Assembly (NCBI RefSeq): GCF_900187015.1
Contig: NZ_LT906479.1
Span: forward strand, 620,001-684,000
Direction: 5' to 3'
Source: Serratia ficaria
GTDB taxonomy: Bacteria; Pseudomonadota; Gammaproteobacteria; Enterobacterales; Enterobacteriaceae
Length of the DNA stretch: 64,000 nucleotides
Position numbers and translations under genes: made by a program. Under the pieces are notes generated by a model. The model was not told the origin of the DNA. It did no database searches and worked only from the letters and a program-made list of their open reading frames with translations. Below, one piece after another: positions 19,211 to 27,259 of the stretch (position 1 is the stretch's first letter; each line of letters begins with the position of its first letter).

Positions 19211-19591
19211 ATGAGTAAATATTTATCACTTCTTTTGCCTGTTTTTCTCTCTGGCTGCCCTATGGGGGATAGGTTCAACTTATACCCAGCGCAAAGCAAG
19301 GTTGTAGACGGCAAAGTCTGCGTCTTTTTTGATGATAACGAAATAGTAAGAAATGAATCTATTTTGAAGATAGCCATCTGGAAACAGGGTGGTGATGACT
19401 ACGTTTACGAAAAATCATATGCCTACAGCCCGCTGGCGTTGGAAGCCGGGAAATGTGTCCCTGGCATTGGCGAGTTTAATTTTATCGCCGGTGAAGGGTA
19501 CACCGTTCTGGTTAAGACGCCGCTGAACTCATACAGAGCCGGATTTTCCGTATGGAAAAAAGGTGAAGGCATCGTGTTGAAACCAAACTAG
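19211..19591 (+). CDS. Putative T6SS immunity periplasmic lipoprotein (copy 2)
   Basis: A 126-aa paralogue of the lipoprotein at 18632-19012, beginning MSKYLSLLLPVFLSGC with the same lipobox and the same CPMGD after it. The two share most of GKVCVF-D-NE-VR-ESILK and the C-terminal VWKKG...LKPN. The start at 19211 is chosen because the signal peptide begins there; an open frame from 19112 runs through the effector remnant. Retention of an intact second immunity gene after loss of its effector fits protection against effectors of other strains. Confidence 0.65.
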   Translation: MSKYLSLLLPVFLSGCPMGDRFNLYPAQSKVVDGKVCVFFDDNEIVRNESILKIAIWKQGGDDYVYEKSYAYSPLALEAGKCVPGIGEFNFIAGEGYTVLVKTPLNSYRAGFSVWKKGEGIVLKPN

Positions 19592-19664
19592 CTTTAAACG
19601 GGCTGCGTGATGAGATGAGTTAGCCACTCAGGAATTTTTGCTTTGTTGCCCTCCGGTGTCATTT

Positions 19665-19738
19665 TTACCCCTATAGAGGATAATATTTGCTTTATCCGCT
19701 ATAGGGGATAATACTCGTTTCATCCGCTTGGGAGGATA
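19665..19738 (+). promoter_or_regulatory. Three HipB-type operators with 28-bp phasing
   Basis: The sites are TTACC-N8-GGATA (19665-19682), TATCC-N8-GGATA (19693-19710, an exact match to the E. coli HipB operator TATCC-N8-GGATA) and CATCC-N8-GGATA (19721-19738). Their starts are exactly 28 bp apart. The last ends 2 bp before the hipB start codon, and its GGAGG doubles as the ribosome-binding site. HipB would repress its own transcription by covering all three. Confidence 0.88.
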
Positions 19739-19740
19739 AA

Positions 19741-19989
19741 ATGAAAATCACCTCGGCAAAGATGTTGGCGCATGCATTACGCAACGAGCGTAAAAAGCGT
19801 AACCAAAGCCAAAGCAAAACCGCTGACAGCATTGGGTTAAAGCAGGCGACGGTTTCTGCCTTTGAAAACAACCCGGACGGTACCCGGCTGGAGACATTGT
19901 TCAAACTGCTTGCTGCGCTGGACTTGGAGCTGCAGGTTACCCCGCGCGGCAAGCCGGTCGATCCCAAAACCTGGGATCAGGAGTGGTGA
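19741..19989 (+). CDS. hipB: HipB-like antitoxin, XRE-family repressor
   Basis: An 82-aa helix-turn-helix protein: LRNERKKRNQSQSKTADSIGLKQATVSAFENN forms the HTH, followed by the HipB-type LETLFKLLAALDLELQV beta-lid segment. HipB neutralises HipA kinase and represses hipBA by binding TATCC-N8-GGATA, and matching sites lie directly upstream. The gene is complete, but its partner hipA is cut short, so this is an antitoxin without a functional toxin. It may still autorepress or act on hipBA of invading elements. Confidence 0.88.
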   Translation: MKITSAKMLAHALRNERKKRNQSQSKTADSIGLKQATVSAFENNPDGTRLETLFKLLAALDLELQVTPRGKPVDPKTWDQEW

Positions 19990-19991
19990 GC

Positions 19992-20222
19992 ATGGAAAAG
20001 CTACGTGTGGCGCTGAATGGCACTGTTGTTGGGACGCTGGAAAAGCATGCGGGCGGCGCGATGTCGTTTGTGTATCAGGAAGAGTGGCTAGAACAAGCCG
20101 GTGCACGCGCCATATCGTTATCCCTGCCGTTACAACCAGAGCCGTTTCGCGGTGACGCAGTGTATAACTTTTTCGACAACCTGCTGCCGGACAGCGAGCT
20201 TATTCGCGGAGGCTTTCGATAA
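19992..20222 (+). pseudogene. hipA: Truncated hipA (N-terminal fragment)
   Basis: 76 codons that match the start of HipA kinase: LRVALNGTVVGTLEK, then ISLSLPLQPEPFRGDAVYNFFDNLLPDSE, the conserved N-subdomain. After LLPDSELIR the frame leaves the family and stops; full HipA is about 440 aa, so the ATP-binding and catalytic parts are gone. No remaining hipA sequence was found on the far side of the AT-rich module, so the module's arrival deleted rather than simply interrupted it. Confidence 0.88.
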
Positions 20223-20401
20223 GGCATTGTTGTGAGGACAGGCTATATCTATGGAGTCGGAGGCATTTCAGCTGCTTACCAGCTGTGTTCAAAACAATCG
20301 AGCAAGGTTGAATCGTAGCCTGGGAGTTCCATATGAAGCTAGCAAACCGACCAAATGCCTGGTAATCTTCAACCATATGCTTTCTCAAAAGAAGTTTAAT
20401 T

Positions 20402-21379
20402 ATGGTAACTTTTGTTGATTTGTTCTGTGGTGGCGGATTTGGTGCGCGTGGTGCTGTTAGAGGAGGAGGCCAACCTCTACTGGGCCTTGATGCTTGGGAG
20501 CTAGCCACTCAAACTTATAAAGCCAATTTTCCTGGCGCTGACATCATTACAAGTTTCATAGAGGATGTCGATGTTGATAACCTTGGCAGAAAATACAAAC
20601 CTGATGTCTTGCTAACTTCACCGGAGTGTACAGCACATTCTATAGCCAAGGGGGCTAAAGAAGGCTCAGAAAGTAGTCGAGAAACAGCTTTAGGTATAGT
20701 GCCGTGGATAAAAGCTATGGATGCCCGTTGGGTCATTGTTGAAAATGTTAACAGGATGAAAAAATGGAATCGACACGATGAATTAGTAAAAACTATCGAG
20801 GGACTAGGATATAAAGTTAGTGATTTATTGCTTAATTCCTCCGATTTTGGATCGCCACAGGCACGTAAAAGAATGTTTCTTATTTGCGATAGAAAAGGCT
20901 CAACTGTAACGCAGGAGGAATTATTAAAAAAATTCTCACCTAATAAAAAAATAGCTATGGATGTAATAAACTGGAAGGCCAATTATAAGAAAAATAAACT
21001 ATACATTCCTAAGCGAGCTAAGGCGACAATAGAACGAGCTGAACGAGCAATTTCTGAACTAGGTAAGAACGTTCCTTTTATAATAGTTTATTATGGTTCA
21101 GATTATGCCGGTGGATGGCAATCATTAGATGTACCATTGAGGACCATAACAACAATAGATCGCTTTGGCTTAGTTACCTGGGAAAATGACGAGCCATTCA
21201 TTAGGATGCTTCAACCGGACGAGTTACTGTTGGCTATGGGGGGAGGTAAGGAACATATACTCCCTTTTGGGAGTAGACGTAATAAAGTCAAGTTATGTGG
21301 CAATGGTGTTTGTTCTGATGTTATGACTTCAATATTTAAATGGATAAATTTAAAACAGAGCGATAGTGGTGATATATAA
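20402..21379 (+). CDS. DNA cytosine-5 methyltransferase
   Basis: A 325-aa C5-methyltransferase. Motif I is FVDLFCGGGFGARGA (residues 4-18) for AdoMet binding. Motif IV carries the catalytic cysteine as SPEC (Cys76), not the usual PPCQ. Motif VI is ENV at 114-116 and motif VIII is QARKR at 153-157. The C-terminal motif X region is LCGNGVCSDVM. The target recognition region (about 190-290) is short. The stop overlaps the next start by one base, so it is coupled to the endonuclease gene. The whole module is clearly AT-rich compared with the flanks, a sign of transfer. The recognition sequence cannot be deduced. Confidence 0.9.
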   Translation: MVTFVDLFCGGGFGARGAVRGGGQPLLGLDAWELATQTYKANFPGADIITSFIEDVDVDNLGRKYKPDVLLTSPECTAHSIAKGAKEGSESSRETALGIVPWIKAMDARWVIVENVNRMKKWNRHDELVKTIEGLGYKVSDLLLNSSDFGSPQARKRMFLICDRKGSTVTQEELLKKFSPNKKIAMDVINWKANYKKNKLYIPKRAKATIERAERAISELGKNVPFIIVYYGSDYAGGWQSLDVPLRTITTIDRFGLVTWENDEPFIRMLQPDELLLAMGGGKEHILPFGSRRNKVKLCGNGVCSDVMTSIFKWINLKQSDSGDI

Positions 21380-22536
21380 TGATTTTTTCTGATCTACATT
21401 TAGCAGATTTATATGTCGATGAAACATATGGTGGTTCGAGAAATGGCAACGCATCAGATGATCCCTTACCACAACTATTATCTGTTGATAATGGTGCTGG
21501 TTTCAGACATTTAGGGAAACGACCAAATGTAGATACTTTAAAACTATTGGTTTTAAAAACAAACTTATCAGATTCTAGCTGGCCTGATATGATAGATAAA
21601 GAGAATGGAACCTTTATCTATTATGGAGACAATAGAAAACCGGGAGATATCCATAAAACTAACAGACAAGGTAATTTAATTCTTAAAAATCTATTTAACG
21701 AGGCTAGTTCGAATAAATCAAGCGTCCATTTTCCGCCTATTTTTGTATTTTCAAATAGTGGTGTTTATCGAGATGTTGTATTCCTAGGGCTTGCAGTTCC
21801 CGGGGCTATTGGCCTAAGCCCTGATGATGATTTGATCGCTGTGTGGAGAAAGAGTGAGGAAGGGAATAGATTTCAAAACTACAGAGCAATCTTTACAATT
21901 TTAGATATTCCAAAAATCACTAGACAATGGATAAAAGATATACAACTTGGTAATGCGGTTAATTCAATATATGCTCCTAAACCTTGGCTTGATTGGGTTA
22001 ATAGTCGTAAATTAACACCCCTCAGAACTAAATTATCCAAGCAAGCAAGAACTAAGGCCCAGCAAATACCTACGTCAAATGATTTAATAGCATATATTAA
22101 TTGCATTTACTCATATTATAAAAGTAATCCATATGACTTTGAAAAGTGTGCAATGGAGATCGCGAGATTCTTCATGCCAAATATACATCGCTGGGAAATA
22201 ACTAGGCAATGGAGAGATGGCGGAAGAGATGCTATTGGAACTTATAGGCTAGGACTGGATGCAGGATCTATTGACGTTGAGTTTGCATTGGAGGCTAAAT
22301 GTTATAAATTGAATTCAGGTGTTGGAGTGCAAGCTGTTTCTCGCTTAATATCAAGATTAAGACATCGCCAATTCGGAATAATTGTCACTACTTCATATAT
22401 TGATAAACAAGCTTATGAGGAGTTGATTAACGATAATCACCCAGTAGTAGTGATATCAGCAATTGACATAGCCAATAAAGTTAAGGAAAAAATAGGAGGA
22501 ATAAAAGAGTTGAATAACTGGTTGGAAAGAATTTAA
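21379..22536 (+). CDS. AspBHI/MspJI-like restriction endonuclease
   Basis: A 385-aa protein. The C-terminal Mrr-like nuclease shows RDGGRDAIG and LEAKCYK, giving D284-x20-E305-x-K307, the D-x20-(E/Q)-x-K pattern I recall for the MspJI family. The N-terminal part (SDDPLPQLL, GAGFRHLGKR, FIYYGDNRKPG, GNLILKNLF) resembles the SRA-like N-domain of AspBHI. Known AspBHI/MspJI enzymes cut DNA bearing 5-methylcytosine, yet this gene is fused in operon to a cytosine methyltransferase. It may instead be a conventional enzyme blocked by methylation. It ends 37 bp from the convergent receiver gene with a shared terminator between. Confidence 0.75.
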   Translation: MIFSDLHLADLYVDETYGGSRNGNASDDPLPQLLSVDNGAGFRHLGKRPNVDTLKLLVLKTNLSDSSWPDMIDKENGTFIYYGDNRKPGDIHKTNRQGNLILKNLFNEASSNKSSVHFPPIFVFSNSGVYRDVVFLGLAVPGAIGLSPDDDLIAVWRKSEEGNRFQNYRAIFTILDIPKITRQWIKDIQLGNAVNSIYAPKPWLDWVNSRKLTPLRTKLSKQARTKAQQIPTSNDLIAYINCIYSYYKSNPYDFEKCAMEIARFFMPNIHRWEITRQWRDGGRDAIGTYRLGLDAGSIDVEFALEAKCYKLNSGVGVQAVSRLISRLRHRQFGIIVTTSYIDKQAYEELINDNHPVVVISAIDIANKVKEKIGGIKELNNWLERI

Positions 22537-22539
22537 TCA

Positions 22540-22564
22540 AGCTTCTTTTTGTATGAAAGAAGCT
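22540..22564. terminator. Bidirectional terminator between convergent gene pairs
   Basis: Perfect 9-bp stem AGCTTCTTT / AAAGAAGCT with a 7-nt loop, located between the endonuclease stop (22536) and the receiver-gene stop (22573). The T-rich and A-rich arms can serve both strands. Confidence 0.65.
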
Positions 22565-22572
22565 CGATGATT

Positions 22573-23916
22573 TTAGTAAACGGGCAACTGCAATATTCCT
22601 GGTCTAGACATATAATTACTTGAGGTAGATAGAAGACTCATTAATAACTGTTCTCTCACTCTATATATTGCATTCCAATTATTACATTCATTTTTTGTTG
22701 TTGTTATCGGAAAACGTATGTGAACATATATATTTGAAATAACATCAGAATCTTTGTTTTTATAAACTGGAGATTTCCATATCGAATCGGATGCTTTAAT
22801 TTCTTTGCCACTGCTATCTACGCATCTGTCCGCATGAGTTGGAATCTCAACAGCAACTAAATATGTAATCCTTCCTGAGTTACTTTGGGCATGATCGCAA
22901 ACAGCACCCACTCTAATTAACAATAATTTACAGACATCAATTGCTGAGCTACGCATTTTCAACTCGTTGCATATGAACTCTTTTAAAGTTATACCTAGGA
23001 TTCTTATTATATCATCTGGCTGATTCCCAAATGGCCAGCTTACAACAGCACCCCAATCAGTTGGTCTGATATTTTCATATTCAGGATCAGCGAAGTGAAG
23101 CATTTTATTTATTAATCCAGCTTCTTCTTGCGTAGCGCTTGATAAACGTCCATTATATTTTGTTATAGCATGAGCCCACAAATCATCTGAACCTTCAGTT
23201 TTCTTTTGATTCATTATCCTATCGAATAATATTGGAGAAAGAGCGTTGTTTACAGCAGCTCTATGATCATTTGATATGTTATTTTTACCTACAGCTTCTT
23301 GTGCAAGGCGGCTTAACAATACATCTATATTTTCTGAGTAACTACTACCATTCTTGTCTTTGTTTGGTATCAGATTTAATAAGGAACACAAAGTTGCACT
23401 TGCAGCATTTAAAACCCCTGCTTCCCACTCTAACATTGCAGCTAATTGCGGGTTTGAATACACAGCTTCTCGTACCGATGTACGGAGTTTTTCTGGGTTA
23501 TTTGCTATACCATCTTCTGTATTGATAAAGTCTATTTTAGACAAACTAATGACAGCAAGTGGCTTTGCATGTGATTCTATTCTTTCTATATATTCTTTTA
23601 GCTGTTCGCAATATTCAGGATATTCAGTCCATAGAACTAATATATATGGCCCTCCGTCAGGGTTAATATTATCTTCAAGGATTCCACATATAATTCCATA
23701 ATTTTGACGCTGATCGGTAGATGCTTGACCACCCAATAAATGTAGATCAATAAACAACGCTCTTACTCCTTGGAAGAGATTCTTATCTAATGTTGCAGAT
23801 GCTTCAAAATGAACTCCTAGACAAGGTGAACCTAATTTTTGAAAAGCATCCGTAATCGCCGATAGATGCTCTTTTGTATCATCTAAGACAATGAAACGTG
23901 GGGGGGTAAAAATCAA
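22573..23916 (-). CDS. Receiver-domain protein with a large unknown C-terminal domain
   Basis: A 447-aa protein. The N-terminus looks like a response-regulator receiver: FIVLDD (acidic pair at residues 12-13), LFIDLHLLGG with candidate phosphoacceptor Asp57, ILVLWT with Thr97, and SLSK with Lys127. Residues about 160-447 form a mostly helical region without a recognised DNA-binding or enzymatic motif. The start is a TTG that overlaps the TGA stop of the upstream kinase-like gene (TTGA). No in-frame ATG exists early enough to preserve the receiver. The pairing with a histidine-kinase-like partner suggests phosphotransfer, but the output is unknown. Confidence 0.7.
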   Translation of the reverse strand: MIFTPPRFIVLDDTKEHLSAITDAFQKLGSPCLGVHFEASATLDKNLFQGVRALFIDLHLLGGQASTDQRQNYGIICGILEDNINPDGGPYILVLWTEYPEYCEQLKEYIERIESHAKPLAVISLSKIDFINTEDGIANNPEKLRTSVREAVYSNPQLAAMLEWEAGVLNAASATLCSLLNLIPNKDKNGSSYSENIDVLLSRLAQEAVGKNNISNDHRAAVNNALSPILFDRIMNQKKTEGSDDLWAHAITKYNGRLSSATQEEAGLINKMLHFADPEYENIRPTDWGAVVSWPFGNQPDDIIRILGITLKEFICNELKMRSSAIDVCKLLLIRVGAVCDHAQSNSGRITYLVAVEIPTHADRCVDSSGKEIKASDSIWKSPVYKNKDSDVISNIYVHIRFPITTTKNECNNWNAIYRVREQLLMSLLSTSSNYMSRPGILQLPVY

Positions 23917-26051
23917 AGTTCTTCTCCTTTTCCAAAAACTAAAGCAATTATTGCACCGTCAAAGCCTTCAGGAATGTTAGCATCTTCTGCAGTAGGGAAA
24001 ATTAGTCTCCCACCGTTTAATTCCATTACCATATTGGCATAGTATAATCCGACACCCATGCCATCTGGACGACGACTAAAGAACGGGTGGGTTAATCTTT
24101 CAGGATCATCTTGGAAGCCAGGTCCATTATCAGCGATAATTATTGCTGGGCCACCATGAAAATCAGGCTCTATATTAAGATAAATTTTTTGTTCATGATC
24201 ATTATCGGGCCACCTAACCTGAAGCCAATAGAAGGCATTGTCGAGTAGATTATTTAAAGTGCCAAGTAATAATCCAAATGAAAATACACTTTTGAAATCG
24301 TCGGCATTATCCTCCAATGCAGGACAATTTAGAGTGACATTATGGAATCTAAAACGAACTTTATTTATATCTCGAGCCCTTTTTACCAAATGTTTTATGC
24401 TATTACTTTGTCTTTCACCTTTACGAAGTAACTCAGAAAAACCATCTAATATACGAACTAATTCATGAGCTTGCTGCTGTAAGGATTTTCCATTACCTCC
24501 AGCTTCAATTGCGCTGTATAATACTCGTACGCCTTGTTCAATTTCATGAAAAACTATTGCCAATCCCATTCCAGACAGCCCAGCGCGCAACATTGTGTCA
24601 CGCATTTCATTATAGTTCTTTTCAGCTTTACTTATTAATGGATCTAGCTCAGAAGACAAATTATGTTTCTTTGCTGCCTTTCTTAACGCATCTAACGGTT
24701 TTGTTATATTATCATTTTCTGGATTTTTGCCACTGTTTGTTATTTTTTTTATATTATCCTTGTCTAGCTTACGTTCTATCTCAAAGATTGATAATGCACC
24801 TAGAACTATTTTTTGTAATCTCTCATATGAATCATTCTCTACAAATCCTTCACGATTTGTTTTTTCTTTTAACTGATTGCTTGACTCAAGCTTAAGATCT
24901 ACAGCACCTATTATTATGTTTCTACTTAAATTTCTTCCAGGGGTATTTACTCGACGAAGATCAAGACCTAACCAATCATCGCCAGGCTCGCCATAGTTGT
25001 AAACACGAATACTATCTCTATATACTCTTACTCCGCCATTTTCATCTAGAAAATTTTGAATTAACTGACTATCAGCGAATTTTGAAATTATATCTCGATC
25101 ACGGTCGAATGCATAAAATGCCCCTTCAACTGGACCAATGCCTTCAGATGTTTTTTCATCAGCTGTAATTCTTTTGGGTTTTGTTAGCTTTTGTAAGTCA
25201 TCGCTAATTTCACGGCGATCCGGTGGTAATAATAACTTTTCATTTATACCAAAATGTTCTCGTTTATTTAACTTTATTCCAGGAACACCATTGAATGAAT
25301 AATTCCAATTAAAAACTCCATTATGGAAGGTAAACTCGAAAAACCATGGTGCTCTTTTCAATAGAATGTCAACATCGGGGACTCCATCAACCCAATCAGA
25401 ATGCTCAGGCACTTTTAATATTGTTTTAAATGTATCGGATCGATTGCTGAAAGGAGATGAAATGGATGTTATTTGTCGTAGTAATCGTCGAACTTCTCCT
25501 CGTGTCCACGTTGACTCACGTAATTTTTTTATCGTTATTTGCGTGCCTGTTTTATCTTCTGTGAAAATTATAGGTTTGCGAGTCGTTACAGTCACTGGAG
25601 CATCAGATAAAAATGGTTTATGAACTATATCATCCCAGTCGATGGTCACGATGCACTCTAAATTATCATGGGCCCGCGTAACTAACTCTATATAATCACC
25701 TAACTTGTGTACAGCGAAGCGACCAAGCCCTTTTTCACCGAGAGGCAATCGTTGTAAACGTGTTCTCTTCAAAGAGTTCCGTTGCAGTTCTCGGTGATCA
25801 TGCGCAGGGACTAACCAGATATTGCATATCGTTTCTAATGACATTCCATCGCCATTATCGTAAACAACTATACTGGGTGTATCTGAATCAAGATTGGCTA
25901 GTGTAACCGTTACCTCTTCTGCATCAGCATCATACGCGTTCTTTACTAGCTCAAAAACAGCCAAGCGTGAAGAACCGATTAGCTGATCTCCTAATAGCTG
26001 TAGCAATCTTGCCCGAGGTCGAAAGGGAAGTTTGACTTCTTTATTATCCAT
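23913..26051 (-). CDS. Two-ATPase GHKL protein: MORC-like N-domain plus histidine-kinase-like C-domain
   Basis: A 712-aa protein with two separate GHKL ATPase modules. The first has ELVKNAYDAD (34-43), DNGDGM (65-70) and GEKGLG (105-110), as in Hsp90/MutL/MORC ATPases. It is followed by an S5-like region with VRVYRDSIRVYNYGEPGDDWL (341-361). The second has a possible phosphoacceptor FHEIEQG (His502), NNLLDNAFYW (600-609), DNGPGF (641-646) and GMGVGL (664-669), as in histidine kinases. No membrane span is visible, so it is cytosolic. The start at 26051 has AGG six bases upstream; an ORF from 26102 is less likely. Related GHKL proteins (paraMORCs) occur with restriction systems. Confidence 0.82.
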   Translation of the reverse strand: MDNKEVKLPFRPRARLLQLLGDQLIGSSRLAVFELVKNAYDADAEEVTVTLANLDSDTPSIVVYDNGDGMSLETICNIWLVPAHDHRELQRNSLKRTRLQRLPLGEKGLGRFAVHKLGDYIELVTRAHDNLECIVTIDWDDIVHKPFLSDAPVTVTTRKPIIFTEDKTGTQITIKKLRESTWTRGEVRRLLRQITSISSPFSNRSDTFKTILKVPEHSDWVDGVPDVDILLKRAPWFFEFTFHNGVFNWNYSFNGVPGIKLNKREHFGINEKLLLPPDRREISDDLQKLTKPKRITADEKTSEGIGPVEGAFYAFDRDRDIISKFADSQLIQNFLDENGGVRVYRDSIRVYNYGEPGDDWLGLDLRRVNTPGRNLSRNIIIGAVDLKLESSNQLKEKTNREGFVENDSYERLQKIVLGALSIFEIERKLDKDNIKKITNSGKNPENDNITKPLDALRKAAKKHNLSSELDPLISKAEKNYNEMRDTMLRAGLSGMGLAIVFHEIEQGVRVLYSAIEAGGNGKSLQQQAHELVRILDGFSELLRKGERQSNSIKHLVKRARDINKVRFRFHNVTLNCPALEDNADDFKSVFSFGLLLGTLNNLLDNAFYWLQVRWPDNDHEQKIYLNIEPDFHGGPAIIIADNGPGFQDDPERLTHPFFSRRPDGMGVGLYYANMVMELNGGRLIFPTAEDANIPEGFDGAIIALVFGKGEEL

Positions 26052-26102
26052 AGAGCACCTATCGTATAAATGGCAGCTTTTCTTTGATTGTCCCATAAAC
26101 AC

Positions 26103-26528
26103 TTAACTAATTGATTTTTAAGTGTTTTATTTTTCACTGATAAATTTATAATAACTTTAGCTAACTATATAATCTGTAAGGCGATAGTTGAATTATATAC
26201 TTTTGACTTTTCTATACACAATGCTTCGTGGCAAAAATCTTTTATATTTTATATAATTGCTAATTATAACCATCGTTACTATTTACTTGGTAATTATGTT
26301 GTTGATTGGAGTGTGCCTAGTTGTCTGAAATTTTTATAGGGGCTAATTGAGTGGGAGGATTAATTGGTTAGAGTGGTATTTTAATTATATTTAAAAAAGG
26401 CACATTCATTTTTATTATATCGGAGTAATTGATGATATATTTTATGGTTTTTTTTAGTTTAATCGATGAAGTATTTTGAGGAAGGACAATGTTATATAAA
26501 TATTGTCCTGTTTTATTGCTTATAATCG
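26103..26528. other. AT-rich intergenic stretch upstream of the GHKL gene
   Basis: 426 bp, very AT-rich, presumably containing the promoter for the minus-strand GHKL-receiver operon. A 60-codon frame at 26368-26550 on the minus strand overlaps the next gene and lacks a ribosome-binding site; I see no supported gene. Confidence 0.5.
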
Positions 26529-26849
26529 CTAGCCTGCCAGCTCCTGACACTCCATTTCCCGCAGCGCACGCCCATACAGATTACACAGGGCAGGAACCAG
26601 ATGAGCGGTAGCGTTGAGATAGTGATTTAGCTGTTCCCAACCGTCGGCATCGAGCTGCGGGTTCTTTTGCAGCAGGCCGCCGAACAGCATCAGACCATGA
26701 CACAACCCTTCTGCCTGCTCGGCAGATAAGGCGGCTAGATCTAAGAGCTGCGTAGTATTTAAGGCATCGAGGTCGAGCAGGTTAAACAGATCACGGTAGA
26801 GGGTTAGGGTGTTCTCAGGGTGGGGCTTAGAGGTGAAAGTATCAGCCAT
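26529..26849 (-). CDS. Small phage/satellite-type protein of unknown function
   Basis: A 106-aa acidic, helical protein beginning MADTFTSKPHPENTL, with LDLDALNTTQLLDLAALSAEQAEGL in the middle. The start at 26849 has GGAG seven bases upstream; the frame stays open to 26933 but that part overlaps a structured RNA-like leader. The long structured 5' region resembles the immunity region of P4-like satellites, where a small first gene follows the regulatory RNA. I do not recognise the protein family. It has a sharp rise in GC compared with the module at 20.4-26.1 kb. Confidence 0.6.
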   Translation of the reverse strand: MADTFTSKPHPENTLTLYRDLFNLLDLDALNTTQLLDLAALSAEQAEGLCHGLMLFGGLLQKNPQLDADGWEQLNHYLNATAHLVPALCNLYGRALREMECQELAG

Positions 26850-26907
26850 GATTACATCTCCGTATGTCATTGGATAATGACTATCACCAGAGACGCTAAA
26901 CTCGGGT

Positions 26908-26981
26908 GGTAGCTCAGATGGGGTTAGCGTCACCGGGACATAGGAACCGGCGCTTCTTGCGAAGCCCCCGCCTGAGCTACC
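26908..26981 (-). ncRNA. Putative C4/P4-CI-like structured regulatory RNA
   Basis: On the minus strand a 10-bp closing stem GGTAGCTCAG / CTGAGCTACC encloses a hairpin GCTTC-GCAA-GAAGC and a second CCGG...CCGG hairpin, about 74 nt in all. Just inside the closing stem is ACGCTAAC, which is complementary to GTTAGCGT found upstream near 27045-27056. Such complementarity is how the P4 CI and P1/P7 C4 antisense RNAs silence their own operon leader. The small gene at 26529-26849 follows directly. Family assignment is tentative. Confidence 0.42.
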
Positions 26982-27259
26982 ATAATTTGAGGTAAGCTAA
27001 AGCTGCGGCATTATTACACAATGCCACGGTATTATGTCAGATTCGGAACGCTAACTCCGGCTGCGGATTTTACCGCAGCAAGAAAACTATAACGTTATCG
27101 ATAGAATGAAAGAATAACCTGTATGGAATTACAGTTAATTTACTTTTAAGATTGGAATACAGATCGCAGTTATTCATAGTAGCCTTAGGTAATCGAAATA
27201 TTTCCTATATATACACTAGGTGTATATTTAATGGCCCATCTCATAGCTAAAGGAATATT

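Noticed and set aside
26368..26550. A 60-codon minus-strand frame in the AT-rich gap
   Set aside because: No ribosome-binding site, overlap with the 106-aa gene and compositional bias of AT-rich DNA.
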